A stretch of 64,000 nt of DNA from NCBI GenBank assembly GCA_963741495.1, contig CAVUID010000015.1:62001-126000 (forward strand), in the 5' to 3' direction. Position numbers and translations under genes: made by a program. Each line of letters starts with the position of its first letter. Position 1 is the stretch's first letter. Source of the stretch: Sulfurimicrobium sp963741495. Its GTDB lineage: Bacteria; Pseudomonadota; Gammaproteobacteria; Burkholderiales; Sulfuricellaceae. This document shows, one piece after another, positions 8,608 to 18,261 of the stretch. The notes under the pieces are model-generated. The model saw only the letters and a list, made by a program, of their open reading frames with translations, was not told where the DNA came from and searched no databases.

Positions 8608-10469
8608 TCTGGCTGAATCTCGATCAGTGCTTCATCCGGGGTGACGGCGTCTCCCTTGGCCACGAATACCGCAACCACTGTGCCGCCGATCGGCGCCTGA
8701 ACCTCGTTTTCCATTTTCATGGCTTCGATCACCAGTACCGGATCTCCGGCTTTGACCGTGGCGCCTTTTTGCGCCAGCACCTCGACGATGGTGCCGGGCA
8801 TGGCCGTGGTGACATGGCCGGGGCGAGTGGGGCGTGGGCGTTTACCTGCTGTCGTTTTCTTCTCACTAGCAGATTCCCGGGTTTTTCCACTGCCAGTCGC
8901 AATACCACCTGGGCCGCCAAGGATTTCGATTTCGCTCAGAGCTTCGACCAAAACCTCTTCCGGTACGCCATCCACGGAAACATAGAAGGGGCGGGTGTCT
9001 GCACCGTGCTGGCCGGATCCGGTGACGTGAATGTGGTAGGTTTCGCCGTGCAGTGTGACGTTGAACTCGTTGGCGGCATAGAACGGGCCGCAAGCCATGT
9101 TCGTATCGGGCGGCAGAAGCTGTTCCGGCTTCAGGGCGCCGGCTGCGCGCTCCTGCAGGAAGTTGCGACCCAGTTCGGGGAACATGGCATAGGTCAGAAT
9201 ATCTTCCTCGCTCTTGGCCAGGCTTTCGATCTCGCCGCGCAGCTTGTCCATTTCGTCCTGCAGCAGATCGGCCGGGCGGCAGGTGATGACTTCCTGGTTA
9301 CCAATGGCAATGCTGCGCACTTCCGAATTGACGCTTCCCGGTGCCTTGCCATAGCGCCCTTGCAGGTAGTTCTTGACCTCGGTGGTAACTGATTTGTAGC
9401 GTTCGCCGGTGAGTACGTTGAGCACGGATTGCGTGCCGACGATCTGCGAGGTGGGCGTGACCAGCGGCGGAAAGCCGAGATCCTCACGCACACGGGGGAT
9501 TTCTGCCAGCACTTCATCCATGCGGTTGAGGGCGTCCTGTTCCTTCAACTGGTTGGAGAGGTTGGAGATCATGCCGCCCGGCACCTGATTGACCAGCACG
9601 CGCGTATCCACGCCGGTGAAGTCGCTCTCGTATTGCCAGTACTGTTTGCGTACCTCGCGGAAATAGGCGGTGATTTCCTGCAGTGCGGCCAGGTCAAGGC
9701 CTGTATCGAATTCCGTGCCGGCCAGGGCGGCTACCACGCTTTCAGTGGATGGGTGACTGGCCCCTTCGCCGAAGGATGAATTGCAGGTGTCGAGAATGGT
9801 GGCGCCGTTTTCCACCGCCTTGAGAAAGCACATGGCAGACAGGCCGGAGGTGGCGTGGCTGTGCAGGTGGATGGGCAGAGAAATGGCGGATTTCAGCGCC
9901 TTGACCAGTTCGCCCGTGTGGTAGGGCGTCAGCAGGCCAGCCATGTCCTTGATTGCCAGCGTATCGCAGCCCAGGGCTTCCAGTTCTTTGGCCATCTGGA
10001 CGAAATAGGGGATGTCATGCACCGGGCTGGTGGTGTAGCTGATGGCGCCCTCGGCCATCTTGCCGGCCTTCTTCACCGCTTCGATGGAAACCTTCATGTT
10101 GCGCAGGTCGTTCATGGCGTCAAAGACGCGAAATACATCGACGCCGTTGTCAGCGGATTTCTGCACGAATGCGCGTACCACGTCGTCGGAATAATGCCGG
10201 TAGCCGAGCAGGTTCTGCCCACGCAGCAGCATCTGGATGCGGGTATTGGGCAGCGCCTTGCGCAGGCTCTTGAGGCGGTCCCACGGGTCTTCTCGCAGGA
10301 AGCGCACGCAGGCGTCGAACGTGGCGCCGCCCCAGGCTTCGAGCGACCAGAAGCCGATATTGTCGAGTTTCTTGCAGATCGGCAGCATGTCCTTGGTGCG
10401 CATGCGGGTCGCGATCAGGGACTGGTGGCCGTCACGTAAAACAAGTTCGCTGATGAAAACTTTAGCCAT
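8604..10469 (-). CDS. oadA: Pyruvate carboxylase subunit B / oxaloacetate decarboxylase alpha subunit
   Basis: 621 residues with an N-terminal carboxyltransferase domain (LVLRDGHQSLIATRMRT, the metal site HLHSHATSG, and the catalytic Lys in TLAIKDMAG), a conserved middle domain, and a C-terminal biotinyl domain with EAMKMEN, biotin on Lys585. It transfers carboxyl between biotin and pyruvate/oxaloacetate. The adjacent gene encodes a biotin carboxylase and there is no membrane-bound OadB or OadG here. A two-subunit anaplerotic pyruvate carboxylase (PycB) is therefore the better reading than a sodium pump. Confidence 0.92.
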   Translation of the reverse strand: MAKVFISELVLRDGHQSLIATRMRTKDMLPICKKLDNIGFWSLEAWGGATFDACVRFLREDPWDRLKSLRKALPNTRIQMLLRGQNLLGYRHYSDDVVRAFVQKSADNGVDVFRVFDAMNDLRNMKVSIEAVKKAGKMAEGAISYTTSPVHDIPYFVQMAKELEALGCDTLAIKDMAGLLTPYHTGELVKALKSAISLPIHLHSHATSGLSAMCFLKAVENGATILDTCNSSFGEGASHPSTESVVAALAGTEFDTGLDLAALQEITAYFREVRKQYWQYESDFTGVDTRVLVNQVPGGMISNLSNQLKEQDALNRMDEVLAEIPRVREDLGFPPLVTPTSQIVGTQSVLNVLTGERYKSVTTEVKNYLQGRYGKAPGSVNSEVRSIAIGNQEVITCRPADLLQDEMDKLRGEIESLAKSEEDILTYAMFPELGRNFLQERAAGALKPEQLLPPDTNMACGPFYAANEFNVTLHGETYHIHVTGSGQHGADTRPFYVSVDGVPEEVLVEALSEIEILGGPGGIATGSGKTRESASEKKTTAGKRPRPTRPGHVTTAMPGTIVEVLAQKGATVKAGDPVLVIEAMKMENEVQAPIGGTVVAVFVAKGDAVTPDEALIEIQPE

Positions 10470-10493
10470 GCTCTATTCCTAAATTTTGGATTT

Positions 10494-11912
10494 CTACAGG
10501 CCCATATGGGCTGCAATTGCCGCAGAAATGGCGGCTGCCACTGCATCCCTGGGCGGGCGAACAGAATAGTTCACCAGTTCAGGGTGTGCTTCGACAAAGC
10601 TGGTATCAAACTTGGCGTTACGAAAATCGGGATGTTTCAGAATTTCCTGGTAATAAGGGATGGTCGTTTTCACGCCATATACCACCATATCGTTCAATGA
10701 ACGCTGGCCGCGTGCCACCACGCCTTCCCAGGTCAGATTCCACACCGTCAGTTTCGCGCACATGGAGTCGTAATAGGGCGGGATCACATAGCCGGAGTAC
10801 ATGGCTGCATCGGTGCGCACGCCCGGGCCGCCCGGTGCGTAATAGCGCGTGATGCGGCCAAAACTTGGCAAAAATCCGTTCTTCGGGTCTTCTGCATTGA
10901 TGCGAAATTCCATGGCGAAGCCGCGGTAATTCACCTCACTCTGCTTGTATTGCAGAGGCAGGCCGCTGGCGATGCGTATCTGTTCCTGCACGATATCGAT
11001 GCCGGTAATCGTTTCTGTCACGGTATGCTCCACCTGCAGACGGGTGTTCATTTCCATGAAGAAGAACTTGTTGTTCGAGTCGAGCAGGAATTCCACCGTG
11101 CCTGCATTGACGTAGCCAACGGCCTTCGCGGCATTGACTGCCAGGTCGCCAATGTGGCGGCGCTGAGCTTCGCTGATCTGGGGGGAGGGGGCGATTTCGA
11201 TCAGTTTCTGGTTGCGGCGCTGAATCGAACAGTCACGTTCGAACAGGTGAATGACGTTGCCAAAGCTGTCGCCCATCACCTGAACCTCTATATGGCGCGG
11301 GTTGACTACGCATTTTTCAAGAAACACTTCCGGTTTGCCAAAAGCCTTGCTGGCTTCGGACACCACGCGATCATAATTTTTGAGCAGTTCTTCTTCGTTG
11401 TCACAGCGCCGGATGCCGCGTCCACCGCCCCCGTTGGTGGCCTTGAGCATAACCGGATAACCGATTTTGCCAGCCAGCTGGCGAGCTTCTTCCACGTCAG
11501 CCAGATTGCCTTCGCTGCCGGGGACAACGGGCACGCCGGCTTCGATCATGGCCTTGCGAGCCTGAATTTTGTCGCCCATCTGGTGAATGACTTTTGAAGA
11601 TGGGCCGATGAAGGCGATGCCGCGCTTGGCGCAGATATCGGCCAGGACCGGGTTTTCCGAGAGGAAGCCGTAGCCCGGGTGAAGTGCGTCGCAGCCGGCA
11701 GCCACCGCCAGATTGACGATGTTATGTGCGTTGAGGTAGCCAATGACAGGGTCGGAGCCAATGTTATAGGCTTCATCCGCTTTCTTTACATGCAGCGCAT
11801 GACGGTCGGCATCGGTATAGATGGCAACGGATTTAATGCCCATTTCGGAGCAGGCGCGTACAATGCGGACGGCTATTTCACCGCGGTTGGCAATAAGAAT
11901 TTTTTTGATCAC
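10494..11912 (-). CDS. Biotin carboxylase subunit (pyruvate carboxylase subunit A type)
   Basis: 472 residues, a complete ATP-grasp biotin carboxylase: KKILIANRGEIAVRIVRACSE at the start, HPGYGFLSEN, the glycine-rich loop KATNGGGGRGIR, and the catalytic region FLEKCVVNPRHIEVQVMGD through MEMNTRLQVEHTVTE. It carboxylates biotin using ATP and bicarbonate. Its pairing with the biotinyl/carboxyltransferase gene 24 bp downstream makes it PycA rather than the acetyl-CoA carboxylase AccC, although sequence alone separates the two poorly. Confidence 0.9.
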   Translation of the reverse strand: MIKKILIANRGEIAVRIVRACSEMGIKSVAIYTDADRHALHVKKADEAYNIGSDPVIGYLNAHNIVNLAVAAGCDALHPGYGFLSENPVLADICAKRGIAFIGPSSKVIHQMGDKIQARKAMIEAGVPVVPGSEGNLADVEEARQLAGKIGYPVMLKATNGGGGRGIRRCDNEEELLKNYDRVVSEASKAFGKPEVFLEKCVVNPRHIEVQVMGDSFGNVIHLFERDCSIQRRNQKLIEIAPSPQISEAQRRHIGDLAVNAAKAVGYVNAGTVEFLLDSNNKFFFMEMNTRLQVEHTVTETITGIDIVQEQIRIASGLPLQYKQSEVNYRGFAMEFRINAEDPKNGFLPSFGRITRYYAPGGPGVRTDAAMYSGYVIPPYYDSMCAKLTVWNLTWEGVVARGQRSLNDMVVYGVKTTIPYYQEILKHPDFRNAKFDTSFVEAHPELVNYSVRPPRDAVAAAISAAIAAHMGL

Positions 11913-12099
11913 TTGACAACCCGAATCTCAATTTGTTTTTTATTGATTCTGGTACCGGCAGTCCAGTATCAATCGTGAGCAGCAGGCGGGGCGCTTTGAC
12001 CTTTTAAGGGGCAGCTTCAAATACTGGCTTGCGCGGGTAATGCATACCCCTGGTGTTTAATGAGACTGCTTCTAAAAACTAAAGCCCTTTAAAGGCTTT

Positions 12100-12128
12100 T
12101 TGACACAAAAGCCGAAAAATTATATCAT
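12100..12128 (+). promoter_or_regulatory. Sigma-70-type promoter for yceD-rpmF-fab cluster
   Basis: TTGACA at 12100-12105 and TATCAT at 12123-12128 are separated by 17 bp. The predicted transcript start is only a few bases before the yceD ATG at 12138, so the mRNA would be nearly leaderless. Just upstream, AAAGCC/GGCTTT (12081-12099) can form a small hairpin. The rest of the 225-bp divergent spacer (11913-12137) shows no gene. Confidence 0.55.
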
Positions 12129-12137
12129 GCGCGGCTT

Positions 12138-12638
12138 ATGTCTGAACAGGCGCTAATTGACAACCTGGACTTTGCCCGGAACGGGCGGACGCTAAGCGGC
12201 AATGCGCCGCTGGCGGGGTTCGAAAGATTGCAGGATTCGCTGCTGTCCAGCCAAGGTGTTGTCGATTATACCCTGTCAGGGAAAACCGGCTTGAAAGGCG
12301 AGCCACTGCTGAATTGCAGTATTGATGGCAAACTTGTTTTGCGGTGCCAGCGTTGTCTTGAGCCGCTGGAATATCCGCTTCATATCGAGTCCCAGTTGCG
12401 TTTGGTGCAGGGTGCCACGCAATTTGACGATTTTGATGATGGCGATGAAGATGCAGATTCGATACCGGTCAGTGCCGAGATGGATGTGCTGGCACTGGTT
12501 GAAGACGAAATATTGTTGAGTTTGCCGATTTCACCCCTGCATGATCCAGATCACTGTCTGGCAAAAGGTGGGGCGGTAGCGGCAAATGAAAAAGGAAGTA
12601 ACCCTTTTGGCGTCCTGGCGGCACTGAAGGTTAAATGA
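12138..12638 (+). CDS. yceD: YceD family protein (DUF177, 23S rRNA accumulation protein)
   Basis: 166 residues. The DUF177 signature LRCQRCLEPLEYPL with a CxxC pair is in the middle, followed by the acidic stretch FDDFDDGDEDAD, then LALVEDEILLSLPISPLHDPDHC and the ending NPFGVLAALK. YceD is required for normal 23S rRNA levels and is nearly always encoded just before rpmF, as here (18-bp gap). No Shine-Dalgarno precedes the ATG, in keeping with the nearly leaderless promoter. Confidence 0.88.
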   Translation: MSEQALIDNLDFARNGRTLSGNAPLAGFERLQDSLLSSQGVVDYTLSGKTGLKGEPLLNCSIDGKLVLRCQRCLEPLEYPLHIESQLRLVQGATQFDDFDDGDEDADSIPVSAEMDVLALVEDEILLSLPISPLHDPDHCLAKGGAVAANEKGSNPFGVLAALKVK

Positions 12639-12656
12639 TTATTCAAGGAGTTTGAA

Positions 12657-12836
12657 ATGGCTGTTCAGCAGAACAAAAAATCCCCGTCCAAGCGTGGTAT
12701 GCACCGCGCACACGATTTTCTCACCAACCCACCCCTGGCCGTTGAGCCTACAACGGGTGAGGTGCATCTGCGCCACCATGTAAGCCCGAGCGGCTTCTAC
12801 CGTGGGCGCAAAGTTGCTCGCGCCAAAGGCGAATAA
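12657..12836 (+). CDS. rpmF: Large ribosomal subunit protein bL32
   Basis: 59 codons from ATG 12657 to TAA 12836, encoding AVQQNKKSPSKRGMHRAHD at the start and GFYRGRKV near the end, the standard bL32 pattern. The ribosome site AAGGAG (12645-12650) lies 6 bp upstream. The zinc-binding cysteines found in some bL32 proteins are absent (TNPPL..., HHVS...), making this the zinc-free type. It is co-transcribed with yceD and upstream of plsX. Confidence 0.95.
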   Translation: MAVQQNKKSPSKRGMHRAHDFLTNPPLAVEPTTGEVHLRHHVSPSGFYRGRKVARAKGE

Positions 12837-12896
12837 GAAGCTTATCCCATCCGCGACCGGACTCCTCCGGTTGCATGCAGCTGATTAGCTGTTCTT

Positions 12897-13919
12897 ATGG
12901 ATATTACTGTTGCGATTGACGCCATGGGCGGCGACCATGGCGCGCATGTTACCGTGCCCGCTGCGCTGGAAATCCTGCGCCGTGATGCCGATATCAATAT
13001 CGTTCTGGTCGGCCTGACCGAAGCCATCGAGTCCGAGCTTCGCGCGTGTCGCGCAGAGGTGAGCCCGCGTCTGCGCATTCATCATGCCAGCGAAGTGGTG
13101 ACCATGGACGATCCGCCTGCCCAAGCGCTGCGCAGTAAAAAAGACTCTTCCATGCGGGTCGCCATCAATCTGGTCAAGAGCGGCGAGGCCAACGCCTGCG
13201 TTTCTGCCGGCAACACCGGCGCCTTGATGGCAATCTCCCGGTTTGTGCTGAAAACCCTGCCCGGTATCGATCGACCTGCCATTGCCAGCATGCTGCCCAG
13301 CCTCAAGGGACATGTTTATGTGCTTGATCTGGGGGCGAATGTGGATTGCACTGCTGAACACTTGTTGCAGTTCGGTATCATGGGCGCAATGCTGGCATCA
13401 GCTGTAGAACACAAGGAAAATCCCAGCGTTGGTTTGTTGAATATCGGCGAAGAAGATATCAAGGGCAACGACGTGGTGAAGCAGGCGGGTGAATTGCTGC
13501 GCAACAGCCACCTCAACTTCTACGGCAACGTGGAAGGCGACGATATCTACAAGGGCACAACCGACGTAGTGGTTTGCGATGGCTTTGTCGGCAATGTGGC
13601 GCTGAAAACATCCGAAGGACTGGCCCAGATGATGGGCAAGTTTCTGCGCCAGGAATTCCGGCGCAATCTTTTTACCAAACTGCTGGGGCTGCTCGCCATG
13701 CCGGTGCTGAGCGCATTCAAGAAACGCATGGATCACCGCCGTTATAATGGCGCAAGCCTGCTGGGTTTGCGCGGTATCGTGGTGAAAAGCCATGGCTCGG
13801 CGGATAGCTTCGCATTTCAGTTCGCCATTGAGACCGCTGTTGAAGAAGTGCGTAACGGCGTATTGAGGCGAATTACAGAAGAAACGTCGTTGTCACATAA
13901 AGAACAAGGAGCCGTCTGA
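12897..13919 (+). CDS. plsX: Phosphate acyltransferase PlsX
   Basis: 340 residues. Converts acyl-ACP and phosphate to acyl-phosphate for phosphatidic acid synthesis. Hallmarks include TVAIDAMGGDHGAHVTVPAAL at the N-terminus, VSAGNTGALMA, and FVGNVALKTSEG. Stop and fabH start are adjacent (13919/13920), so the genes are translationally coupled. Normal length and complete. Confidence 0.96.
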   Translation: MDITVAIDAMGGDHGAHVTVPAALEILRRDADINIVLVGLTEAIESELRACRAEVSPRLRIHHASEVVTMDDPPAQALRSKKDSSMRVAINLVKSGEANACVSAGNTGALMAISRFVLKTLPGIDRPAIASMLPSLKGHVYVLDLGANVDCTAEHLLQFGIMGAMLASAVEHKENPSVGLLNIGEEDIKGNDVVKQAGELLRNSHLNFYGNVEGDDIYKGTTDVVVCDGFVGNVALKTSEGLAQMMGKFLRQEFRRNLFTKLLGLLAMPVLSAFKKRMDHRRYNGASLLGLRGIVVKSHGSADSFAFQFAIETAVEEVRNGVLRRITEETSLSHKEQGAV

Positions 13920-14879
13920 ATGTTTTCCCGGATCACCGGTACCGGCAGCTATCTGCCGAACAAGGTGCTGACCAACCATGATCTGGAACGCATGGTGGAT
14001 ACTTCGCACGACTGGATTTTCAGTCGCACTGGCATCAATCAGCGCCATATTGCAGCAGAGGACGAATCCACCAGTGATCTGGCGCTGCATGCCAGTCGGC
14101 GCGCTATCGAGGCGGCCGGAATCGATGCGCAGCAGATTGATCTGATTATTGTTGGAACGACAACGCCCGACCAGGTTTTTCCCAGTACGGCCTGCCTCCT
14201 GCAAAATAAGCTAGGCATCAAGAGTGGCGGGCCGGCATTTGATATCCAGGCTGTGTGCAGCGGCTTTGTCTATGCGCTTTCAACCGCTGACCAGTTTATC
14301 CGCAACGGGCAGAGCAAGTGTGCCCTGGTCGTTGGGGCGGAAACCATGTCGCGTATCGTAGATTGGACGGATCGCAATACCTGTGTGCTGTTCGGCGATG
14401 GCGCCGGTGCGGTGATCCTTCAGTCGAGTGATACGGAAGGCATCATTTCCACCCACCTGCATGCTGATGGCGCCTACAAGGATCTGCTGTCGGTGGACGG
14501 CGGCGGTTGCGGCGTAAAGCGGGAAGGCGATCCGCGCGTGGTGATGGATGGTACTGCGGTTTTCAAGTTTGCCGTAGGTGTGCTGGATTCCATCGTGGAA
14601 GAAACTCTCAGCGCCAATGGCATGCAGAAATCCGACATTGACTGGCTGGTGCCGCATCAGGCCAATATCCGCATTATCCAGGCAACCGCAAAAAAACTGG
14701 GCTTGCCCATGGAGCGCGTCGTATTGACCGTGGACCGCCATGGCAATACTTCGGCGGCTTCCATCCCTCTTGCGCTGGACACAGCGGTGCGTGAAGGCAA
14801 AATCAAACCGGGCGAGACACTCCTGATGGAAGGCGTCGGCGGTGGTTTTACCTGGGGTTCGGCGCTGGTGCGCTGGTGA
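13920..14879 (+). CDS. fabH: Beta-ketoacyl-ACP synthase III
   Basis: 319 residues. Starts fatty-acid synthesis by condensing acetyl-CoA with malonyl-ACP. The catalytic triad is visible: Cys in DIQAVCSGFVYAL, His in VPHQANIRII and Asn in RHGNTSAASIPLAL. The upstream gene abuts directly; a 79-bp palindromic repeat separates it from fabD. Confidence 0.96.
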   Translation: MFSRITGTGSYLPNKVLTNHDLERMVDTSHDWIFSRTGINQRHIAAEDESTSDLALHASRRAIEAAGIDAQQIDLIIVGTTTPDQVFPSTACLLQNKLGIKSGGPAFDIQAVCSGFVYALSTADQFIRNGQSKCALVVGAETMSRIVDWTDRNTCVLFGDGAGAVILQSSDTEGIISTHLHADGAYKDLLSVDGGGCGVKREGDPRVVMDGTAVFKFAVGVLDSIVEETLSANGMQKSDIDWLVPHQANIRIIQATAKKLGLPMERVVLTVDRHGNTSAASIPLALDTAVREGKIKPGETLLMEGVGGGFTWGSALVRW

Positions 14880-14881
14880 AG

Positions 14882-14960
14882 TAGCTTTCAGCAGTCAGCC
14901 TTCAGCCGCCAGCTGCATCATCTGACGGTATTTTTGCTGACGGCTGATAGCTGATAGCTA
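14882..14960 (+). repeat. Palindromic intergenic repeat, family B copy 1
   Basis: TAGCTTTCAGCAGTCAGC at the left and GCTGATAGCTGATAGCTA at the right form an imperfect stem built of 7-bp CTATCAG-like units. It fills the whole fabH-fabD gap. Copies at 58821-58907 and 61407-61481 share the same terminal TAGCT...AGCTA units. Probably a REP-type element folded in the mRNA. Confidence 0.75.
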
Positions 14961-14970
14961 AAGGATAAAT

Positions 14971-15894
14971 ATGAAATTGGCATTTGTATTTCCAGGTCAG
15001 GGTTCTCAATCGGTCGGAATGATGCAGGGTTTCGATGCGCTGCCGGTGGTGCGTAAAACTTTCGAAGAGGCAGGCGAAATCCTGAAGCTGGATTTGTGGC
15101 AGATGGTGTCGTCCGGCCCGGCTGAGGTCATCAACCAGACCATCAACACCCAGCCTGTGATGCTGACTGCCGGTGTGGCCGTATATCGTGCCTGGCAGGA
15201 AATGGGCGGCAGCCAGCCGGCATTCATGGCAGGGCATAGTTTGGGCGAATATACCGCGCTGGTTGCTGCTGGCGCATTGTCGTTCGCCGATGCGCTGCCG
15301 CTGGTGCGCTATCGTGCTGAAGTGATGCAGGAAGCGGTGGCCGAAGGCGCTGGCGGCATGGCGGCGATTCTCGGGCTCGACGATGATATCGTACGTGCGG
15401 TTTGTGCCGAGGCGGCGCAGGGCGAAGTGGTGGAGGCTGTCAATTTCAATTCACCGGGCCAGGTGGTCATTGCAGGCAGCAAGGCAGCTGTGGAGCGCGG
15501 TATGGAACTGGCCAAGGCCAAGGGTGCCAAACGTGCGCTACCCTTGCCGGTGTCTGTGCCTTCGCATTGCGCACTGATGAAACCGGCGGCGGAGAAACTG
15601 GCTGTTTATCTTCAGTCGGTTGCCATGCAAACACCGCAGGTGCCGGTATTGCACAACGCCGATGTCAAAAACTACAGCGGCGCAGCGGAAATAAAGGATG
15701 CGCTGGTGCGCCAGCTTTACATGCCGGTGCGCTGGGTTGAGACGGTGCAGGCGCTGGCTGCCGCTGGTGTGACGCATGTCGCCGAGTGCGGGCCGGGCAA
15801 GGTACTGACCGGGCTGAATAAACGAATCGTTGCGGAACTGCAGGGTCTGGCGCTGATCGATGTTGCAGCACTGGAGCAGGCAAAATCAATCTGA
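14971..15894 (+). CDS. fabD: Malonyl-CoA:ACP transacylase
   Basis: 307 residues. Loads malonate onto ACP. It has FVFPGQGSQSVGMM at the start, the nucleophile Ser in GHSLGEYTAL, and the catalytic His in PVSVPSHCALM. An AAAGGA ribosome site directly follows the family-B repeat. It sits in the fab cluster, upstream of fabG. Confidence 0.96.
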   Translation: MKLAFVFPGQGSQSVGMMQGFDALPVVRKTFEEAGEILKLDLWQMVSSGPAEVINQTINTQPVMLTAGVAVYRAWQEMGGSQPAFMAGHSLGEYTALVAAGALSFADALPLVRYRAEVMQEAVAEGAGGMAAILGLDDDIVRAVCAEAAQGEVVEAVNFNSPGQVVIAGSKAAVERGMELAKAKGAKRALPLPVSVPSHCALMKPAAEKLAVYLQSVAMQTPQVPVLHNADVKNYSGAAEIKDALVRQLYMPVRWVETVQALAAAGVTHVAECGPGKVLTGLNKRIVAELQGLALIDVAALEQAKSI

Positions 15895-15905
15895 GGAAAA
15901 TCAAT

Positions 15906-16646
15906 ATGCTGGAAGGACAAGTCGCGCTGGTCACGGGTGCCAGTCGGGGTATTGGTCAGGCAGTCGCGCTGGACCTGGGCCGCAATGGGGCAACCGTGAT
16001 TGGCACAGCCACCAGCGCCGGTGGCGCGGAAAAGATTACTGCTTATCTGGAAGAGGCTGGCATCAAGGGTGCGGGTTTCGCGCTGGACGTGAATGACAAG
16101 GCACAGGTTGCCGCCGTGCTGGAGGCCATTCAGAAACAGTTTGGCGAGATTGCCATTCTGGTCAACAACGCAGGCATCACCCGCGACAATCTTCTGATGC
16201 GCATGAAGGAAGACGAGTGGGATGCGATCATGGAAACCAACCTGAAATCGGTCTTTCGCATGAGCCAGGCGGTATTGCGTGCCATGATGAAAGCGCGTTA
16301 TGGCAGGATCGTCAGCATCGCATCGGTTGTCGGCACCATGGGCAATGCGGGCCAAACCAATTACGCTGCTGCCAAGGCAGGCATTATCGGTTTTTCCAAG
16401 TCGCTGGCGCGCGAGGTCGGCAGCCGCAACATCACGGTTAATTGCGTGGCGCCCGGTTTTATCGATACCGACATGACGCGCGCTTTGTCCGAAGAACAAC
16501 GCAATGGCCTGCTGGCGCATATTCCTCTTGGGCGCCTGGGTCAGGTTGCAGACATTGCCGCTGCCGTAAGCTTCCTGGCCTCACCCCAGGCGGGATACGT
16601 CACAGGCACTACATTGCATGTCAACGGCGGCATGTACATGGATTAA
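15906..16646 (+). CDS. fabG: 3-oxoacyl-ACP reductase
   Basis: 246 residues, a classical short-chain dehydrogenase: NADPH-binding VTGASRGIGQAVA, NNAGITRDNLLMRM, catalytic Ser in VSIASVVGTMGNAGQTNYAAAKAG with the YxxxK pair, and the ending YVTGTTLHVNGGMYM. It performs the first reduction of the elongation cycle. Co-directional with fabD (11-bp gap). Confidence 0.96.
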   Translation: MLEGQVALVTGASRGIGQAVALDLGRNGATVIGTATSAGGAEKITAYLEEAGIKGAGFALDVNDKAQVAAVLEAIQKQFGEIAILVNNAGITRDNLLMRMKEDEWDAIMETNLKSVFRMSQAVLRAMMKARYGRIVSIASVVGTMGNAGQTNYAAAKAGIIGFSKSLAREVGSRNITVNCVAPGFIDTDMTRALSEEQRNGLLAHIPLGRLGQVADIAAAVSFLASPQAGYVTGTTLHVNGGMYMD

Positions 16647-16741
16647 TGCGACTTTCCGCGCCATTGGTACGGCGTCTAAAGTCTGTTAAAATACCGCGAA
16701 TTTTTCGCTGTAACCCAACGTAAATACTAAAGGAAATAAAG

Positions 16742-16978
16742 ATGAGCGACATCGAACAACGCGTTAAGAAAATTGTGGCCGAGCAACTGGGCGTGAATGA
16801 AACCGAAGTCAAGATTGATTCTTCCTTTGTTGATGATCTGGGTGCAGACTCTCTCGACACCGTAGAACTGGTGATGGCGCTGGAAGAAGAATTCGACTGC
16901 GAAATTCCTGACGAAGAAGCTGAAAAAATCACCACCGTGAAACAGGCTGTTGACTACATCAACGCCCATCCCAAGTAA
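16742..16978 (+). CDS. acpP: Acyl carrier protein
   Basis: 78 residues, acidic, with the 4'-phosphopantetheine site DDLGADSLDTVELVMALEEE; the modified serine is in DSL. Preceded by AAAGGAAATAAAG as ribosome site. The 95-bp spacer after fabG contains GTTAAAATACCGC, which may act as an extra promoter for this highly expressed gene. Confidence 0.97.
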   Translation: MSDIEQRVKKIVAEQLGVNETEVKIDSSFVDDLGADSLDTVELVMALEEEFDCEIPDEEAEKITTVKQAVDYINAHPK

Positions 16979-17010
16979 TTTCCCGTTTTAAACCCGGTAA
17001 CGGAGTCACT

Positions 17011-18243
17011 TTGGCTAAACGCAGAGTAGTCATTACCGGCCTGGGCGCAGTATCCCCGGTCGGTATCGGTGTCGGTGAGACATGGAGCAACATCGTCGCC
17101 GGCAAATCCGGCATCGCCAGGATCACCCGCTTCGATGCTTCCGCTTTTGCTTCCCAGATTGCAGGCGAAGTGAAGAATTTCGATGTCACGCAGTTTCTTT
17201 CTGCCAAGGAAGCGCGCCGCATGGATATTTTTATCCATTACGGCATGGTGGCGGGTATGGAGGCGTTCAAGGATTCCGGCCTGGAAGTGACAGCGGAAAA
17301 CGCTGACCGCATCGGGGTCAACATCGGTTCAGGCATCGGCGGTCTGCCGATGATCGAAGATACTCACAACACCTATCTGGAAGGCGGACCGCGCAAGATT
17401 TCTCCGTTTTTCATTCCGGGCACCATTATCAACATGATTTCGGGCAACCTGTCGATCATGTTTGGCCTGAAAGGCCCCAATATCGCCGTGGTAACTGCCT
17501 GCACTACCGGGTTGCACGCAATTGGTATTGGCGCACGCACCATTGCTTACGGCGATGCGGACGTGATGGTTTGCGGCGGGGCTGAATCCAGCGTATCTCC
17601 CCTGGCTGTCGGCGGATTTGCTTCCGCCAAGGCGTTGTCTTCGCGCAATGATGATCCCGAGACGGCAAGCCGCCCCTGGGACAAGGGACGGGATGGCTTT
17701 GTGCTGGGCGAGGGTGCCGGTGTGCTGGTGCTGGAAGAGTACGAGCACGCCAAGGCCCGTGGCGCCAGGATTTACGCTGAACTGGCGGGCTTCGGCATGA
17801 GCGGCGATGCCTACCACATGACTGCGCCGGATACCGACGGTCCGAAACGTTCCATGGTCAACGCTTTGCGCGATGCGGGCGTCAATCCGGACGAAGTGAA
17901 TTACGTCAATGCGCACGGCACTTCCACGCCGCTGGGCGACAAGAACGAAACCGAGGCCATCAAACTGGCTTTTGGCGCTGCGGCACACAAACTGGTGGTC
18001 AATTCCACCAAATCCATGACCGGCCACCTGCTGGGTGGCGCAGGCGGTCTGGAATCGGTGCTGACCACGCTTGCCGTGCATCATCAGATATCGCCGCCCA
18101 CCATCAACATTTTCGAGCAGGACCCCGAGTGCGATCTGGACTACTGTGCCAACACCGCACGGGAGATGAAGATCGACGTGGCGCTGAAGAACAACTTCGG
18201 CTTCGGCGGCACCAACGGTTCACTTGTGTTCCGTCGCGTTTAA
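17011..18243 (+). CDS. fabF: Beta-ketoacyl-ACP synthase II
   Basis: 410 residues. Elongates acyl-ACP by decarboxylative condensation. The catalytic Cys is in VTACTTGLHAIG, with His in NAHGTSTPLGD and Lys/His in STKSMTGHLLGGAGG. The start is TTG at 17011 (TTGGCTAAACGC), preceded by CGGAGT at proper spacing; no ATG is available nearby. Confidence 0.95.
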   Translation: MAKRRVVITGLGAVSPVGIGVGETWSNIVAGKSGIARITRFDASAFASQIAGEVKNFDVTQFLSAKEARRMDIFIHYGMVAGMEAFKDSGLEVTAENADRIGVNIGSGIGGLPMIEDTHNTYLEGGPRKISPFFIPGTIINMISGNLSIMFGLKGPNIAVVTACTTGLHAIGIGARTIAYGDADVMVCGGAESSVSPLAVGGFASAKALSSRNDDPETASRPWDKGRDGFVLGEGAGVLVLEEYEHAKARGARIYAELAGFGMSGDAYHMTAPDTDGPKRSMVNALRDAGVNPDEVNYVNAHGTSTPLGDKNETEAIKLAFGAAAHKLVVNSTKSMTGHLLGGAGGLESVLTTLAVHHQISPPTINIFEQDPECDLDYCANTAREMKIDVALKNNFGFGGTNGSLVFRRV

Positions 18244-18261
18244 TACCTTCAGGTAAGCAGC